Origin: CAYLJO01 sp964383905
GTDB taxonomy: Bacteria; Acidobacteriota; Blastocatellia; Pyrinomonadales; Pyrinomonadaceae
Assembly (NCBI GenBank): GCA_964383905.1
Contig: CAYLJO010000324.1
Span: 1 to 5,579 of the forward strand
Length of the DNA: 5,579 nt
Direction: 5' to 3'
The first letter of the stretch is position 1. Each line of letters starts with the position of its first letter. Made by a program: the position numbers and the translations under genes. This document shows, piece by piece, positions 1 through 5,470 of the stretch. The notes beneath the pieces are model-generated. The model was not told the origin of the DNA. It saw only the letters and a list, made by a program, of their open reading frames with translations, and searched no databases.

Positions 1-2445
1 GGCCGCTGGCTCCGGGTCAATCGCTCCCTGTGCGAGATCCTCGGCTATCCGGAGCGGGAGCTGCTGGCCACCAACTTTCAGGCCCTGACGCACCCGGATG
101 ACCTGGGCGGCAACCTTGTCTATTTGTATAAGCTGCTGGAGGGCAGTACCCCGACCTACCAGACGGAGAAGCGGTACATCCATAAGCTCGGGCACATCGT
201 CTGGGTCCAGATCAGCGCCTCACTGGTGCGGGACGCGCAAGGTAGGCCGCTCCACTTTATCACTCAGGTCCATGACGTGACCGAGCGCAAGCAGGCCAGA
301 GAGGCGCTCCGCGAGAGCGAGGAGCAGTACCGGAATCTTTTCGAGAACACGCCGATCGGGATCTATCGCACCACCCCCGACGGGCGCATCCTGATGGCGA
401 ATCCCACGCTGATACGCATGCTGGGGTATTCTTCATTAAATGAATTAGCCTCACACAATCTGGAAAGCGAGAAGTTTGACCCCTCTTACCCCCGCGGCCA
501 GTTCAAGGAGCGGATCGAGCGGGAAGGCGCCGTCCGGGGCCTGGAAGCCAGGTGGACGAAGAGTGACGGCACCCAGATCTTTGTCCGTGAGCATGCGAAG
601 GCGGTCCGAGGAAGCGATGGCGCGGTTCAGTATTACGAAGGGACGGTCGAGGACATCACCTCCCGCAAGCGGGCCGAGGAGGCGCTGCGCCAGGCGGAGG
701 AGAAATATCGCGGCATCTTCGAGAACGCCGTGGAGGGCATCTTCCAGTCCACCGCCGACGGGAGGTTCATCGCGGCGAACCCCGCGCTGGCGCGCATGCT
801 GGGGTACGAGTCTCCGGCCGAACTCTTAAAAGACCGCACCAACATCGAGCGGCAGCATTACGTCGACCCGGCCGTCCGCTCAAAGTTCAAGCGTCTGCTC
901 GAGGAGCAGGGCGTCGTCCAGGGGTTCGAGCACGAGGCCTACCGCAAGGACGGCACCCGGATCTGGACGCTGGAGAATGTGCGCGCCGTCCGCGATAAAA
1001 GCGGCGGGCTGCTTTATTACGAGGGCACGATCGAAGATATTACCGAGCGCAAGCGGGCCGAGGAGCAGCTCATCCATCACGCCTTCCACGATAGCCTGAC
1101 GGGGCTGCCGAACCGGGCCTTATTCACCGACCATTTGAGTCTGGCGATCAAGCGTGGGAAACGGCGCCAGGATCATCTCTTCGCCGTCCTCTTTCTTGAC
1201 CTCGACCGGTTTAAGAACATCAACGATAGCTTGGGGCACACGGTGGGAGACCAGTTGCTGATCGCCATCGCGCGGCGGCTGGAGAATTCCGTCCGTGATG
1301 AGGACACCGTGGCGCGCCTCGGGGGCGACGAGTTCGCCATCCTGCTTGATGGGATCCACGACTCGGGTGACGCCATCCAGATGGCCGAGCGAATCCGGAA
1401 AGAGCTGATCCTGCCCTTTAACGTTAACGGGCACGAGGTTTTCATGACGGTGAGCATTGGCATCGCGCTCAGGTCAACAGATTACGACCGGCCCGAAGAT
1501 ATCCTGCGTGACGCCGACACGGCGATGTACCGGGCGAAGGCGAGCGGTAAGGCGCGGTACGAGGTGTTCGACAAAACCATGCACACGCGCGCGGTGGCGC
1601 TCCTCCGGTTGGAGAACGACCTGCGCCGCGCCATCGAGCGTCAGGAGTTCCGCGTCCACTACCAGCCGATCGTATCTTTAGCGACCCGCCGGATCGTAGG
1701 GTTTGAAGCCCTCGTCCGGTGGGCGCACCCTGAGCGCGGCCTGGTGCCCCCGGTCGAATTCATCCCGCTGGCGGAAGAGACAGGTTTAATCACGGAGATC
1801 GGCCGGTGGGTGCTGCTGGAGGCCTGCCACCAAACCCGCCGGTGGCACGCGCAAGCGTTCACCGACCTGCCGCTGACCATCAGCGTGAACCTGTCCGGTA
1901 AACAATTAACCGAACCCGACATCACGGAGCAGATCGCCAAGGCCCTGCAGGAGACCGGTCTCGATCCGCGCCGCCTGAAGCTGGAGATCACGGAGAGCGC
2001 GGTGATGGAAAACGCCGAGGTCGCCAGGCGCAGGCTCCTCGAGTTGCGTGACCTTGGTGTGCAGTTGAGCATCGATGATTTCGGCACCGGCTATTCATCA
2101 CTGAGCTACCTGCACCGGTTCCCCGTGAGCGGCTTAAAAATCGACCGCTCATTCATCAACGGCATGGGTTGGGACGACGAAACCTCGGAAATTGTCCGGA
2201 CGATTTTGACGCTGGCCGGTAATCTGGGTATGGACGTCGTGGCCGAGGGGGTGGAGACGGAAGAACAAGTGGAACGGCTCAAGTCCTTAAAGTGTACCTA
2301 CGGTCAAGGGTATCTGTTCTCCAAGCCGGTGGACGGGGAGGCGGCCGGTCAGCTTCTGCGGGAGCGGGCGCCTCAGGTAGGCATCACACGGTCCCGCTCT
2401 GAAACCATCCTGACACCGATCGAGGTCACGTCACGTATCAATTAG
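1..2445 (+). CDS. PAS-PAS-PAS-GGDEF-EAL cyclic-di-GMP signalling protein (5' partial)
   Basis: The frame is open from the first base to the TAG at 2443-2445 (814 codons visible), so the true start lies upstream. Numbering from the first codon, PAS domains cover about residues 1-99, 107-222 and 233-350, the latter two ending in the PAS/PAC signature EDIT(S/E)RKRAEE. The GGDEF domain covers about 358-522, with GGDEF at 441-445 and a c-di-GMP inhibitory I-site RxxD (RDED, 432-435) exactly five residues upstream. The EAL domain covers about 534-785, with EAL at 569-571, N630 (VNLS), E662 (LEITES), DDFGTG at 692-697, K713, E749 (AEGVE) and Q769. Both the diguanylate cyclase (2 GTP to c-di-GMP) and phosphodiesterase (c-di-GMP to pGpG) motif sets are complete, so either or both may be active; the PAS domains probably sense a ligand or mediate dimers. 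No membrane segment lies in the visible part. Which activity dominates cannot be told from sequence. Confidence 0.95.
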   Translation, partial: GRWLRVNRSLCEILGYPERELLATNFQALTHPDDLGGNLVYLYKLLEGSTPTYQTEKRYIHKLGHIVWVQISASLVRDAQGRPLHFITQVHDVTERKQAREALRESEEQYRNLFENTPIGIYRTTPDGRILMANPTLIRMLGYSSLNELASHNLESEKFDPSYPRGQFKERIEREGAVRGLEARWTKSDGTQIFVREHAKAVRGSDGAVQYYEGTVEDITSRKRAEEALRQAEEKYRGIFENAVEGIFQSTADGRFIAANPALARMLGYESPAELLKDRTNIERQHYVDPAVRSKFKRLLEEQGVVQGFEHEAYRKDGTRIWTLENVRAVRDKSGGLLYYEGTIEDITERKRAEEQLIHHAFHDSLTGLPNRALFTDHLSLAIKRGKRRQDHLFAVLFLDLDRFKNINDSLGHTVGDQLLIAIARRLENSVRDEDTVARLGGDEFAILLDGIHDSGDAIQMAERIRKELILPFNVNGHEVFMTVSIGIALRSTDYDRPEDILRDADTAMYRAKASGKARYEVFDKTMHTRAVALLRLENDLRRAIERQEFRVHYQPIVSLATRRIVGFEALVRWAHPERGLVPPVEFIPLAEETGLITEIGRWVLLEACHQTRRWHAQAFTDLPLTISVNLSGKQLTEPDITEQIAKALQETGLDPRRLKLEITESAVMENAEVARRRLLELRDLGVQLSIDDFGTGYSSLSYLHRFPVSGLKIDRSFINGMGWDDETSEIVRTILTLAGNLGMDVVAEGVETEEQVERLKSLKCTYGQGYLFSKPVDGEAAGQLLRERAPQVGITRSRSETILTPIEVTSRIN

Positions 2446-2698
2446 CTGAAGACTCTGTAAATTAAGGTCGAACATCCGTGCGGACCGTCGGTTGAAGACG
2501 TGGGGCCTGGGGCCTTGCGCCGCCCGGTCGCCGCCCGGCCGGATTGCGACGATACAGCCGTTTGTTCGGCGCCCCGCCGACATGCGACATCGCCTGGCTT
2601 AAGAAAAGGGTCAGAGCTGTCGGAGGCGATTGAGTCGGATCAACATCAGCCATGGGCTTCTGACCGATTAATCGTTGGGCTCGCTGCCCAATCGTGCA
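2446..2698. other. Gene-free convergent spacer
   Basis: This stretch separates the 3' ends of two convergent genes. Reading frames through it have GC-rich, unlikely compositions and match nothing I recognise. It holds a 10-bp direct repeat CGCCGCCCGG (2518-2527 and 2529-2538, one base apart), an interleaved pair of inverted repeats (2577-2630), a short AAGAAAAGGGTCAGAG string (2601-2616) and a hairpin at 2675-2691. There is no obvious hairpin plus T-tract terminator for the upstream gene. Confidence 0.6.
2675..2691. terminator. Hairpin between convergent genes, possible terminator without T-tract
   Basis: TTGGGC (2675-2680) and GCCCAA (2686-2691) form a 6-bp perfect stem with loop TCGCT. The stem can extend by CG/CG (2673-2674 with 2693-2694) across a bulged T. 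It lies 8 bases past the stop codon of the minus-strand gene ending at 2699 and about 230 bases past the plus-strand GGDEF-EAL gene. No run of T follows on either strand, so it is at best a weak intrinsic terminator or a 3'-end stabiliser. Confidence 0.35.
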
Positions 2699-2956
2699 TT
2701 AATCGATCGATAACCGATCAGTGATCGCCCTTTTGATCCTCTCGATCAGTCCTTGTCGATTGGTGATCCGCTGCGTAGCTATATTGAATTGTAGCGGCGA
2801 GAGTCGCGGTAGATCGAAGTAAATAATCTGCCCACCGGTTGATTGATCCTCGACCACCCCGTAGTTGAAGGGCGTGTAGCTGCGGCCCAGCTCCGAAAGC
2901 GCCGCGGTGATCAATTCGTGGACTTCCCTCCTATCCTTCACCCGGTACTGACGCAT
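2699..2956 (-). CDS. Small protein of unknown function (85 aa)
   Basis: An 85-residue frame starts at ATG (2956-2954) and ends at TAA (2701-2699). I do not recognise the family. The residue pattern looks like a folded soluble alpha/beta domain: a charged N-terminal helix (KDRREVHELITAALSELGRS), then a stretch with alternating hydrophobics (TPFNYGVVEDQ, GGQIIYFDLPRL), then a basic C-terminal helix (RQGLIERIKRAITDRL). No signal peptide, membrane segment or cysteine is present. The start has only weak Shine-Dalgarno character (GGTAAG about 10 bases upstream), which lowers certainty. It is convergent with the GGDEF-EAL gene and lies downstream, on the same strand, of the 3292-3579 gene, with a 335-bp repeat-bearing gap that argues against a tight operon. 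Confidence 0.6.
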   Translation of the reverse strand: MRQYRVKDRREVHELITAALSELGRSYTPFNYGVVEDQSTGGQIIYFDLPRLSPLQFNIATQRITNRQGLIERIKRAITDRLSID

Positions 2957-3098
2957 GACGCTTAGCTTACCGAGACATGCGCCCCAAGTTCAATCGAGGA
3001 TGGTCTGTTCGGCGCGACGGGGGACCAGCCGGGTCAGGCGCGCCCAGGCCGACGCAGCGCCAGGGACTCTGTGACGTGCGGCATAGTTTATCGGTTTT

Positions 3099-3138
3099 AG
3101 AGATTGAAAAGTAGATCGGCTCACCCCCCCTCATTGAT
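3099..3138. repeat. C-tract repeat, copy 1
   Basis: The core is ATCGGCTCA (3115-3123), seven C (3124-3130), TCA, then TTGAT (3134-3138). A leader starting AGAGATTGAA (3099-3108) matches copy 2 at 12 of 16 positions, after which copy 2 has four extra bases. In a plus-strand RNA, ATCGG and TTGAT can pair (three Watson-Crick and two G-U pairs). Confidence 0.65.
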
Positions 3139-3221
3139 GCGCACGAGTAATTCGAGCGCGTCGCCCTTGAGCGCGCGATCCCCCGCATTCAATCTCATAA
3201 AGATAAGTCCTCACCAACCAC

Positions 3222-3266
3222 AGAGAATGAAGTATAGTCATATCGGCTCACCCCCCCCTCACCGAT
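3222..3266. repeat. C-tract repeat, copy 2
   Basis: The core is ATCGGCTCA (3242-3250), eight C (3251-3258), TCA, then CCGAT (3262-3266), preceded by the leader AGAGAATGAAGTATAGTCAT (3222-3241). ATCGG and CCGAT form a perfect 5-bp stem around the C-tract. It starts 127 bp after the core of copy 1, in direct orientation. The tract is one C longer than in copy 1. Confidence 0.65.
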
Positions 3267-3291
3267 CGTCGTCGCAGGGCCGTCCTCTCGA

Positions 3292-3579
3292 TTAACCACC
3301 AGGCTCTCGTGTTGGCGCGATCCGACTTTCGGCCAGCACATGCGCCAACAGAAGAAGCCCACTTTTGTGCACGCGATCTAAATTGAGCGATGGCGATGTA
3401 TGGATCTGCTGGGCATCAGCTACCGCCTTAAAGATCCTTTTCACATCCACCCCAAGCAGCTCACTCAAGCTATGCTCGATCTCTTTAACCAGTTGCTCCT
3501 TGGTTGTCTTCAATCGGGGGCGGAGTTCCTCAAGCAGAGTGTTCAGTCGCTGATCCTCACTCTTATCTTCTTTGGTCAT
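3292..3579 (-). CDS. Small helical protein of unknown function (95 aa)
   Basis: I prefer the ATG at 3579-3577 (95 residues, beginning MTKEDKSEDQRL) to the in-frame ATG at 3642, because the 21 extra residues (Cys- and Arg-rich) look non-coding and would cover the promoter region. The protein is mostly charged helix: residues 5-45 alternate Lys/Glu and Leu (LLEELRPRLKTTKEQL, VKEIEHSLSELLGV) in a coiled-coil-like pattern. A second segment follows (VKRIFKAVADAQ), then a hydrophobic helix near the C-terminus (GLLLLAHVLAE). The hydrophobic stretch is too short and interrupted for a confident membrane span. I do not recognise the family. No Shine-Dalgarno precedes the start; a TATTAT box ends 8 bases upstream of the ATG, so a leaderless transcript is possible. 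It is divergent from the 3659-3940 gene. Confidence 0.55.
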   Translation of the reverse strand: MTKEDKSEDQRLNTLLEELRPRLKTTKEQLVKEIEHSLSELLGVDVKRIFKAVADAQQIHTSPSLNLDRVHKSGLLLLAHVLAESRIAPTREPGG

Positions 3580-3585
3580 CTGCCG

Positions 3586-3592
3586 TATAATA
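3586..3592. promoter_or_regulatory. Symmetric -10 element, candidate bidirectional promoter
   Basis: The plus strand carries a perfect TATAAT (3586-3591); the same seven bases on the minus strand read TATTATA, giving TATTAT (3592-3587). On the plus strand this predicts transcription from about 3598, leaving about a 60-base leader before the ATG at 3659. On the minus strand it predicts initiation at about 3580, next to the ATG at 3579. The -35 positions are poor on both strands (for example TTATCT at 3563-3568 for the plus direction), so the call rests on the -10 box and the divergent gene layout. Confidence 0.45.
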
Positions 3593-3613
3593 GAGCATCC
3601 GCATCTTAGATCA

Positions 3614-3627
3614 GGAGCTCGCGCTCC
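3614..3627. promoter_or_regulatory. Inverted repeat in divergent spacer, possible operator or leader hairpin
   Basis: GGAGC (3614-3618) and GCTCC (3623-3627) form a perfect 5-bp inverted repeat around TCGC. It lies between the divergent -10 element and the ATG at 3659, within the predicted plus-strand leader. It could be an operator half-site pair or a leader hairpin; it is short enough to occur by chance. Confidence 0.25.
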
Positions 3628-3658
3628 ACATAGTTTCATCATTGATTAAGGGATTATC

Positions 3659-3940
3659 ATGACACGACAAGGATCACCACTACTCCAACTACTGGCACAG
3701 ATTGCCGATGGCATCACCATCTGGGAGCCATTCCGCAGGCGGGGCACGGATCTGGCAGAGTTTCAGGACACGGCGGCCAGGCTGTTGGAGTTGGAGCGAC
3801 AAGGGTTGATCGGGCGCTGCATCACCCAGACCAACCAGATCGCCGGGCAGCAGTATTACGATCTCGTGATGGTGCAGGGTGGGGTGACAGCGGAAGGACG
3901 GCGGCTTCTCGCTGAGCACCATCGGGCCACTCGCAGCTGA
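3659..3940 (+). CDS. Small protein, possible winged-helix fold (93 aa)
   Basis: The ATG at 3659 follows a good Shine-Dalgarno AAGGGA (3648-3653) with 5-base spacing, and the frame ends with TGA at 3938-3940. Residues about 30-50 (DLAEFQDTAARLLELERQGL) look like a recognition-type helix pair. They are followed by a strand-turn-strand region with QQYYDLVMVQGG and the ending VTAEGRRLLAEH. The order helix, LERQGLI, strands, then (L/V)TxEGRxLL is typical of small winged-helix DNA-binding or adaptor proteins, so that fold is inferred, not proven; I do not recognise the exact family. It is the first gene of a likely two-gene operon, 27 bp ahead of the reductase gene, and is divergent from the 3292-3579 gene. 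A DNA-binding role on the shared spacer would fit but is speculation. Confidence 0.75.
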   Translation: MTRQGSPLLQLLAQIADGITIWEPFRRRGTDLAEFQDTAARLLELERQGLIGRCITQTNQIAGQQYYDLVMVQGGVTAEGRRLLAEHHRATRS

Positions 3941-3967
3941 TAAAACCAGCATTCGGAAGGATCAGAC

Positions 3968-4660
3968 ATGAATATTAGCATCATCGGGACGGGCCACATC
4001 GGAGGCACGTTAACTCGTCGCTTGACCGCGCTCGGTCACAAAGTATTCGTCGCCAACTCGAGAGGCCCGGAAACCCTCGCCGATCTGGCCGCCGAGACAG
4101 GGGCGACGCCGGTCTCCGTCACCGAAGCGGCTCGGGATGGTGAGGTTGTAATCGTAACTATTCCCGAGAAGAGCATCCCAGAGCTGCCGCCAGGATTGTT
4201 CAAAGGAACGCCTGACCGTGTGGTGGTCGTCGACACGGGCAACTACTACCCGCAGCAGCGCGACGGCAGGATTGACGAGATCGAGCGTGGTACGACAGAA
4301 AGCCGTTGGGTCTCGCAACAGTTGGGTCGGCCGGTCGTCAAGGCCTTTAATAATATTTACGCGGAGCATCTTCTCAGATTGGGCCGACCTGCGGGAACTC
4401 CGGGGCGTATCGCCCTGCCGGTGGCGGGTGACGATGAAAGAGCCAAGTCCATCATCCTGAGGCTCATCGACGAACTGGGATTCGACGGTGTCGACGCGGG
4501 TCAGCTCGACGAGTCCTGGCGGCAACAGCCCGGTACGCCGGTTTATGGCACGGACCTCGACGCCGAAGGAGTTCGCCGGGCATTGTCGAGCGCGAGCAAA
4601 GAGCGCAGGCCCGAATGGCGAGCTAAGGACAAGACTGGGGGATTCGCCAGCCCTGCCTAA
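3968..4660 (+). CDS. NADPH-dependent F420 reductase-like oxidoreductase (230 aa)
   Basis: The ATG at 3968 follows the strong Shine-Dalgarno GGAAGGA (3955-3961), and the frame closes with TAA at 4658-4660. The N-terminus is a Rossmann fold: MNISIIGTGHIGG carries the GxGxxG-type dinucleotide motif (G7, G9, G12). The second strand ends in VANSRGPETL (28-37), where S31/R32 after the strand favour NADP(H) over NAD(H). Further family hallmarks are VIVTIPEKSIPELP (61-74), VVVVDTGNYYP (85-95), KAFNNI (125-130), PVAGDDERAK (151-160) and a C-terminal WRQQPGTPVY (184-193). Length and motif order fit the coenzyme F420-dependent NADP oxidoreductase family (COG2085), probably cytoplasmic. Many members annotated this way occur in organisms without F420, and no F420 biosynthesis gene is in view, so the real substrate or second cofactor is open. 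It is probably co-transcribed with the 93-residue gene 27 bp upstream. Confidence 0.9.
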   Translation: MNISIIGTGHIGGTLTRRLTALGHKVFVANSRGPETLADLAAETGATPVSVTEAARDGEVVIVTIPEKSIPELPPGLFKGTPDRVVVVDTGNYYPQQRDGRIDEIERGTTESRWVSQQLGRPVVKAFNNIYAEHLLRLGRPAGTPGRIALPVAGDDERAKSIILRLIDELGFDGVDAGQLDESWRQQPGTPVYGTDLDAEGVRRALSSASKERRPEWRAKDKTGGFASPA

Positions 4661-4788
4661 CCGGACGCTTAGTACTAATGCGGGGATCGCGGAGCGCCTG
4701 GCGCGCGTCGACAGGACTCCGAGAATCGCCATTTCGTAAGGCCTCGGGCGGAATCACATTGTCGTCGGTTCAACCCAGAGAACCTCTG

Positions 4789-4960
4789 ACGGTGAAGAAC
4801 CTCTGCGATGATCGTGGCGGTGATGTGCGCCTCGACTTCCCGTCTGGCGACGCGGGCGAGAAAGTCTGTAGATTCCCCCCGAAGCGACGCCGAAGTGGTA
4901 GATGAAGATGTTGGCGTCGACGAGGCAGCGGCTGCCTGCCGGGAGAGACTTAATATCCAC
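4789..4960 (-). pseudogene. PIN-domain toxin remnant, frameshifted and truncated
   Basis: From a GTG at 4960-4958 the frame reads MDIKSLPAGSRCLVDANIFIYHFG, the opening beta-strand of a PIN nuclease with the first catalytic Asp in LVDAN. After a run of six G (4880-4875 on this strand) PIN similarity jumps to another frame: ESTDFLARVARREVEAHI, then TATIIAEVLHR, with the second conserved acidic residue in AEVLHR. Removing one G from the run would join the two halves. Similarity stops after HR at about 4789, and the rest of a normal 130-150-residue PIN domain, including the later catalytic Asp residues, is absent from all three minus-strand frames down to 4661. PIN toxins of TA modules are usually RNases; this copy should be inactive. 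It overlaps the antitoxin gene by 11 bases, a normal antitoxin-toxin layout. Confidence 0.8.
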
Positions 4961-5174
4961 TCAACTCCTCGTCTTCGGCCAGCCAGATAATCGTCTCTCG
5001 ATCCAGGCCTTTGATTGACCCGCTCGTCTCTTCAACGATGGCCAGTGCTGCACGGACATCGTCCTCCGCTTTATTTTGCCGCTCGGCCTCGGCCAGTAGC
5101 GCCGACCCCAGTTGGCGCTGTTCTTCAGGTGGAAGCTTGCGCGCCTCGGCCAAGATCTCTTCGACGGTGCTCAT
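4950..5174 (-). CDS. Antitoxin-like protein partner of a PIN toxin (74 aa)
   Basis: I start it at the ATG 5174-5172 (MSTVEEILAEARKLPPEEQR), which has a GAGGAAGGG Shine-Dalgarno (5187-5179) just upstream; an upstream in-frame extension to 5255 would run through the promoter. It ends at TAA 4952-4950. The N-terminal half is a charged amphipathic helix with the common ARKLPPEEQRQL pattern. The C-terminal half carries GSIKGLDRETIIWLAEDEEL, a segment I associate with small antitoxins encoded directly before PIN-domain toxins. Its function would be to bind and inhibit the toxin and perhaps repress its own operon. No recognisable DNA-binding motif is visible. The 11-base overlap with the toxin remnant confirms the pairing. 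Since the toxin is broken, this is now effectively an orphan antitoxin. Confidence 0.75.
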   Translation of the reverse strand: MSTVEEILAEARKLPPEEQRQLGSALLAEAERQNKAEDDVRAALAIVEETSGSIKGLDRETIIWLAEDEELSGY

Positions 5175-5226
5175 GATTCCCTTCCTCAACAGCCTCTCAG
5201 GGCCACCGTGCTCGGTCTCTGCCAAG

Positions 5227-5255
5227 CTTGTAGCACAGTAATCGTAAGTGGGCAA
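5227..5255 (-). promoter_or_regulatory. Candidate promoter of the antitoxin/toxin operon
   Basis: On the minus strand, TTGCCC (5255-5250) serves as -35 and TACAAG (5232-5227) as -10, with a 17-base spacer that ends in TGC, giving an extended -10 (TGnTACAAG). Each hexamer matches consensus at four of six positions. Transcription would start near 5220, leaving about a 45-base leader. The palindrome CAAGCTTG (5223-5230) overlaps the -10 and could be an autoregulatory operator. Confidence 0.4.
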
Positions 5256-5291
5256 TAAGGTTCCACTACTGGCGACGTAGAAGAAGCATGA

Positions 5292-5408
5292 TCACTTGTC
5301 ATTCACCTTCTTCAACCTCTGGCTGATCTTCCGGCCGTGCTTGTCACGCCTGATAAGCACCCAAGAGCCGTAAATTGATTTCAATACATCGGTATTGGCG
5401 GCGGTCAC
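5292..5408 (-). CDS. Short reading frame of uncertain reality, possible gene fragment (38 aa)
   Basis: A GTG at 5408-5406 opens a 38-codon frame to TGA (5294-5292); the encoded protein begins VTAANTDVLKSIYGSW and ends HGRKISQRLKKVNDK. The composition is protein-like, with a basic amphipathic C-terminus. However, there is no Shine-Dalgarno, the frame is closed by a stop shortly upstream (TGA, 5432-5434), and I recognise no family. It could be a decayed gene tail in the same region as the broken toxin, or chance. Confidence 0.2.
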   Translation of the reverse strand: MTAANTDVLKSIYGSWVLIRRDKHGRKISQRLKKVNDK

Positions 5409-5470
5409 CAGAATACAGCTCAGAGATGGTCAGGGATTTCTTACGGCTAATCCGAACGGGAAGTACAATG

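Larger units (their letters stand above)
2957..3291. other. Gene-free region with C-tract repeats and inverted repeat
   Basis: No convincing coding frame crosses this 335-bp stretch; the frames present are short, mutually overlapping and rich in Arg, Ser and Pro. It contains two copies of a repeat built on ATCGGCTCA plus a C-tract (3099-3138 and 3222-3266) and a long-range imperfect inverted repeat (3096-3107 with 3189-3201). It lies between two minus-strand genes, so it could hold the promoter of the 2699-2956 gene or an untranslated RNA. Confidence 0.55.

Noticed and set aside
1659..2087. Minus-strand open frame of 142 codons inside the EAL region
   Set aside because: It runs antisense to the conserved EAL motifs, and its low-complexity Ser/Arg composition is typical of a shadow frame.
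2601..2616. AAGAAAAGGGTCAGAG as a trace of a REP-associated transposase element
   Set aside because: A single short match with no transposase, no REP palindromes and no defined ends is not enough.
2500..2724. Plus-strand frame of 74 codons after the GGDEF-EAL gene
   Set aside because: It has Arg/Ala-rich content from GC-rich repeats, overlaps the hairpins and the 3' end of the minus-strand gene, and has no recognisable motif.
2967..3188. Minus-strand frame of 73 codons in the repeat region
   Set aside because: It crosses the C-tract repeat copy 1, has no ribosome binding site and a non-protein-like composition.
3090..3270. CRISPR-like spacing of the two C-tract repeats, with GTTTTAGAG nearby
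   Set aside because: There are only two copies, diverged, with a spacing of about 125 bp and no Cas genes; the GTTTTAGAG string occurs once.
4010..4732. Long minus-strand open frame (240 codons) opposite the reductase gene
   Set aside because: It is the antisense shadow of a well-recognised Rossmann-fold gene with a strong ribosome binding site; its own translation is Arg/Ser-rich without family motifs.
4661..4788. Possible remaining part of the PIN toxin or another small gene
   Set aside because: All three minus-strand frames and the plus-strand frames lack PIN motifs or any recognisable domain; it looks like eroded non-coding sequence.
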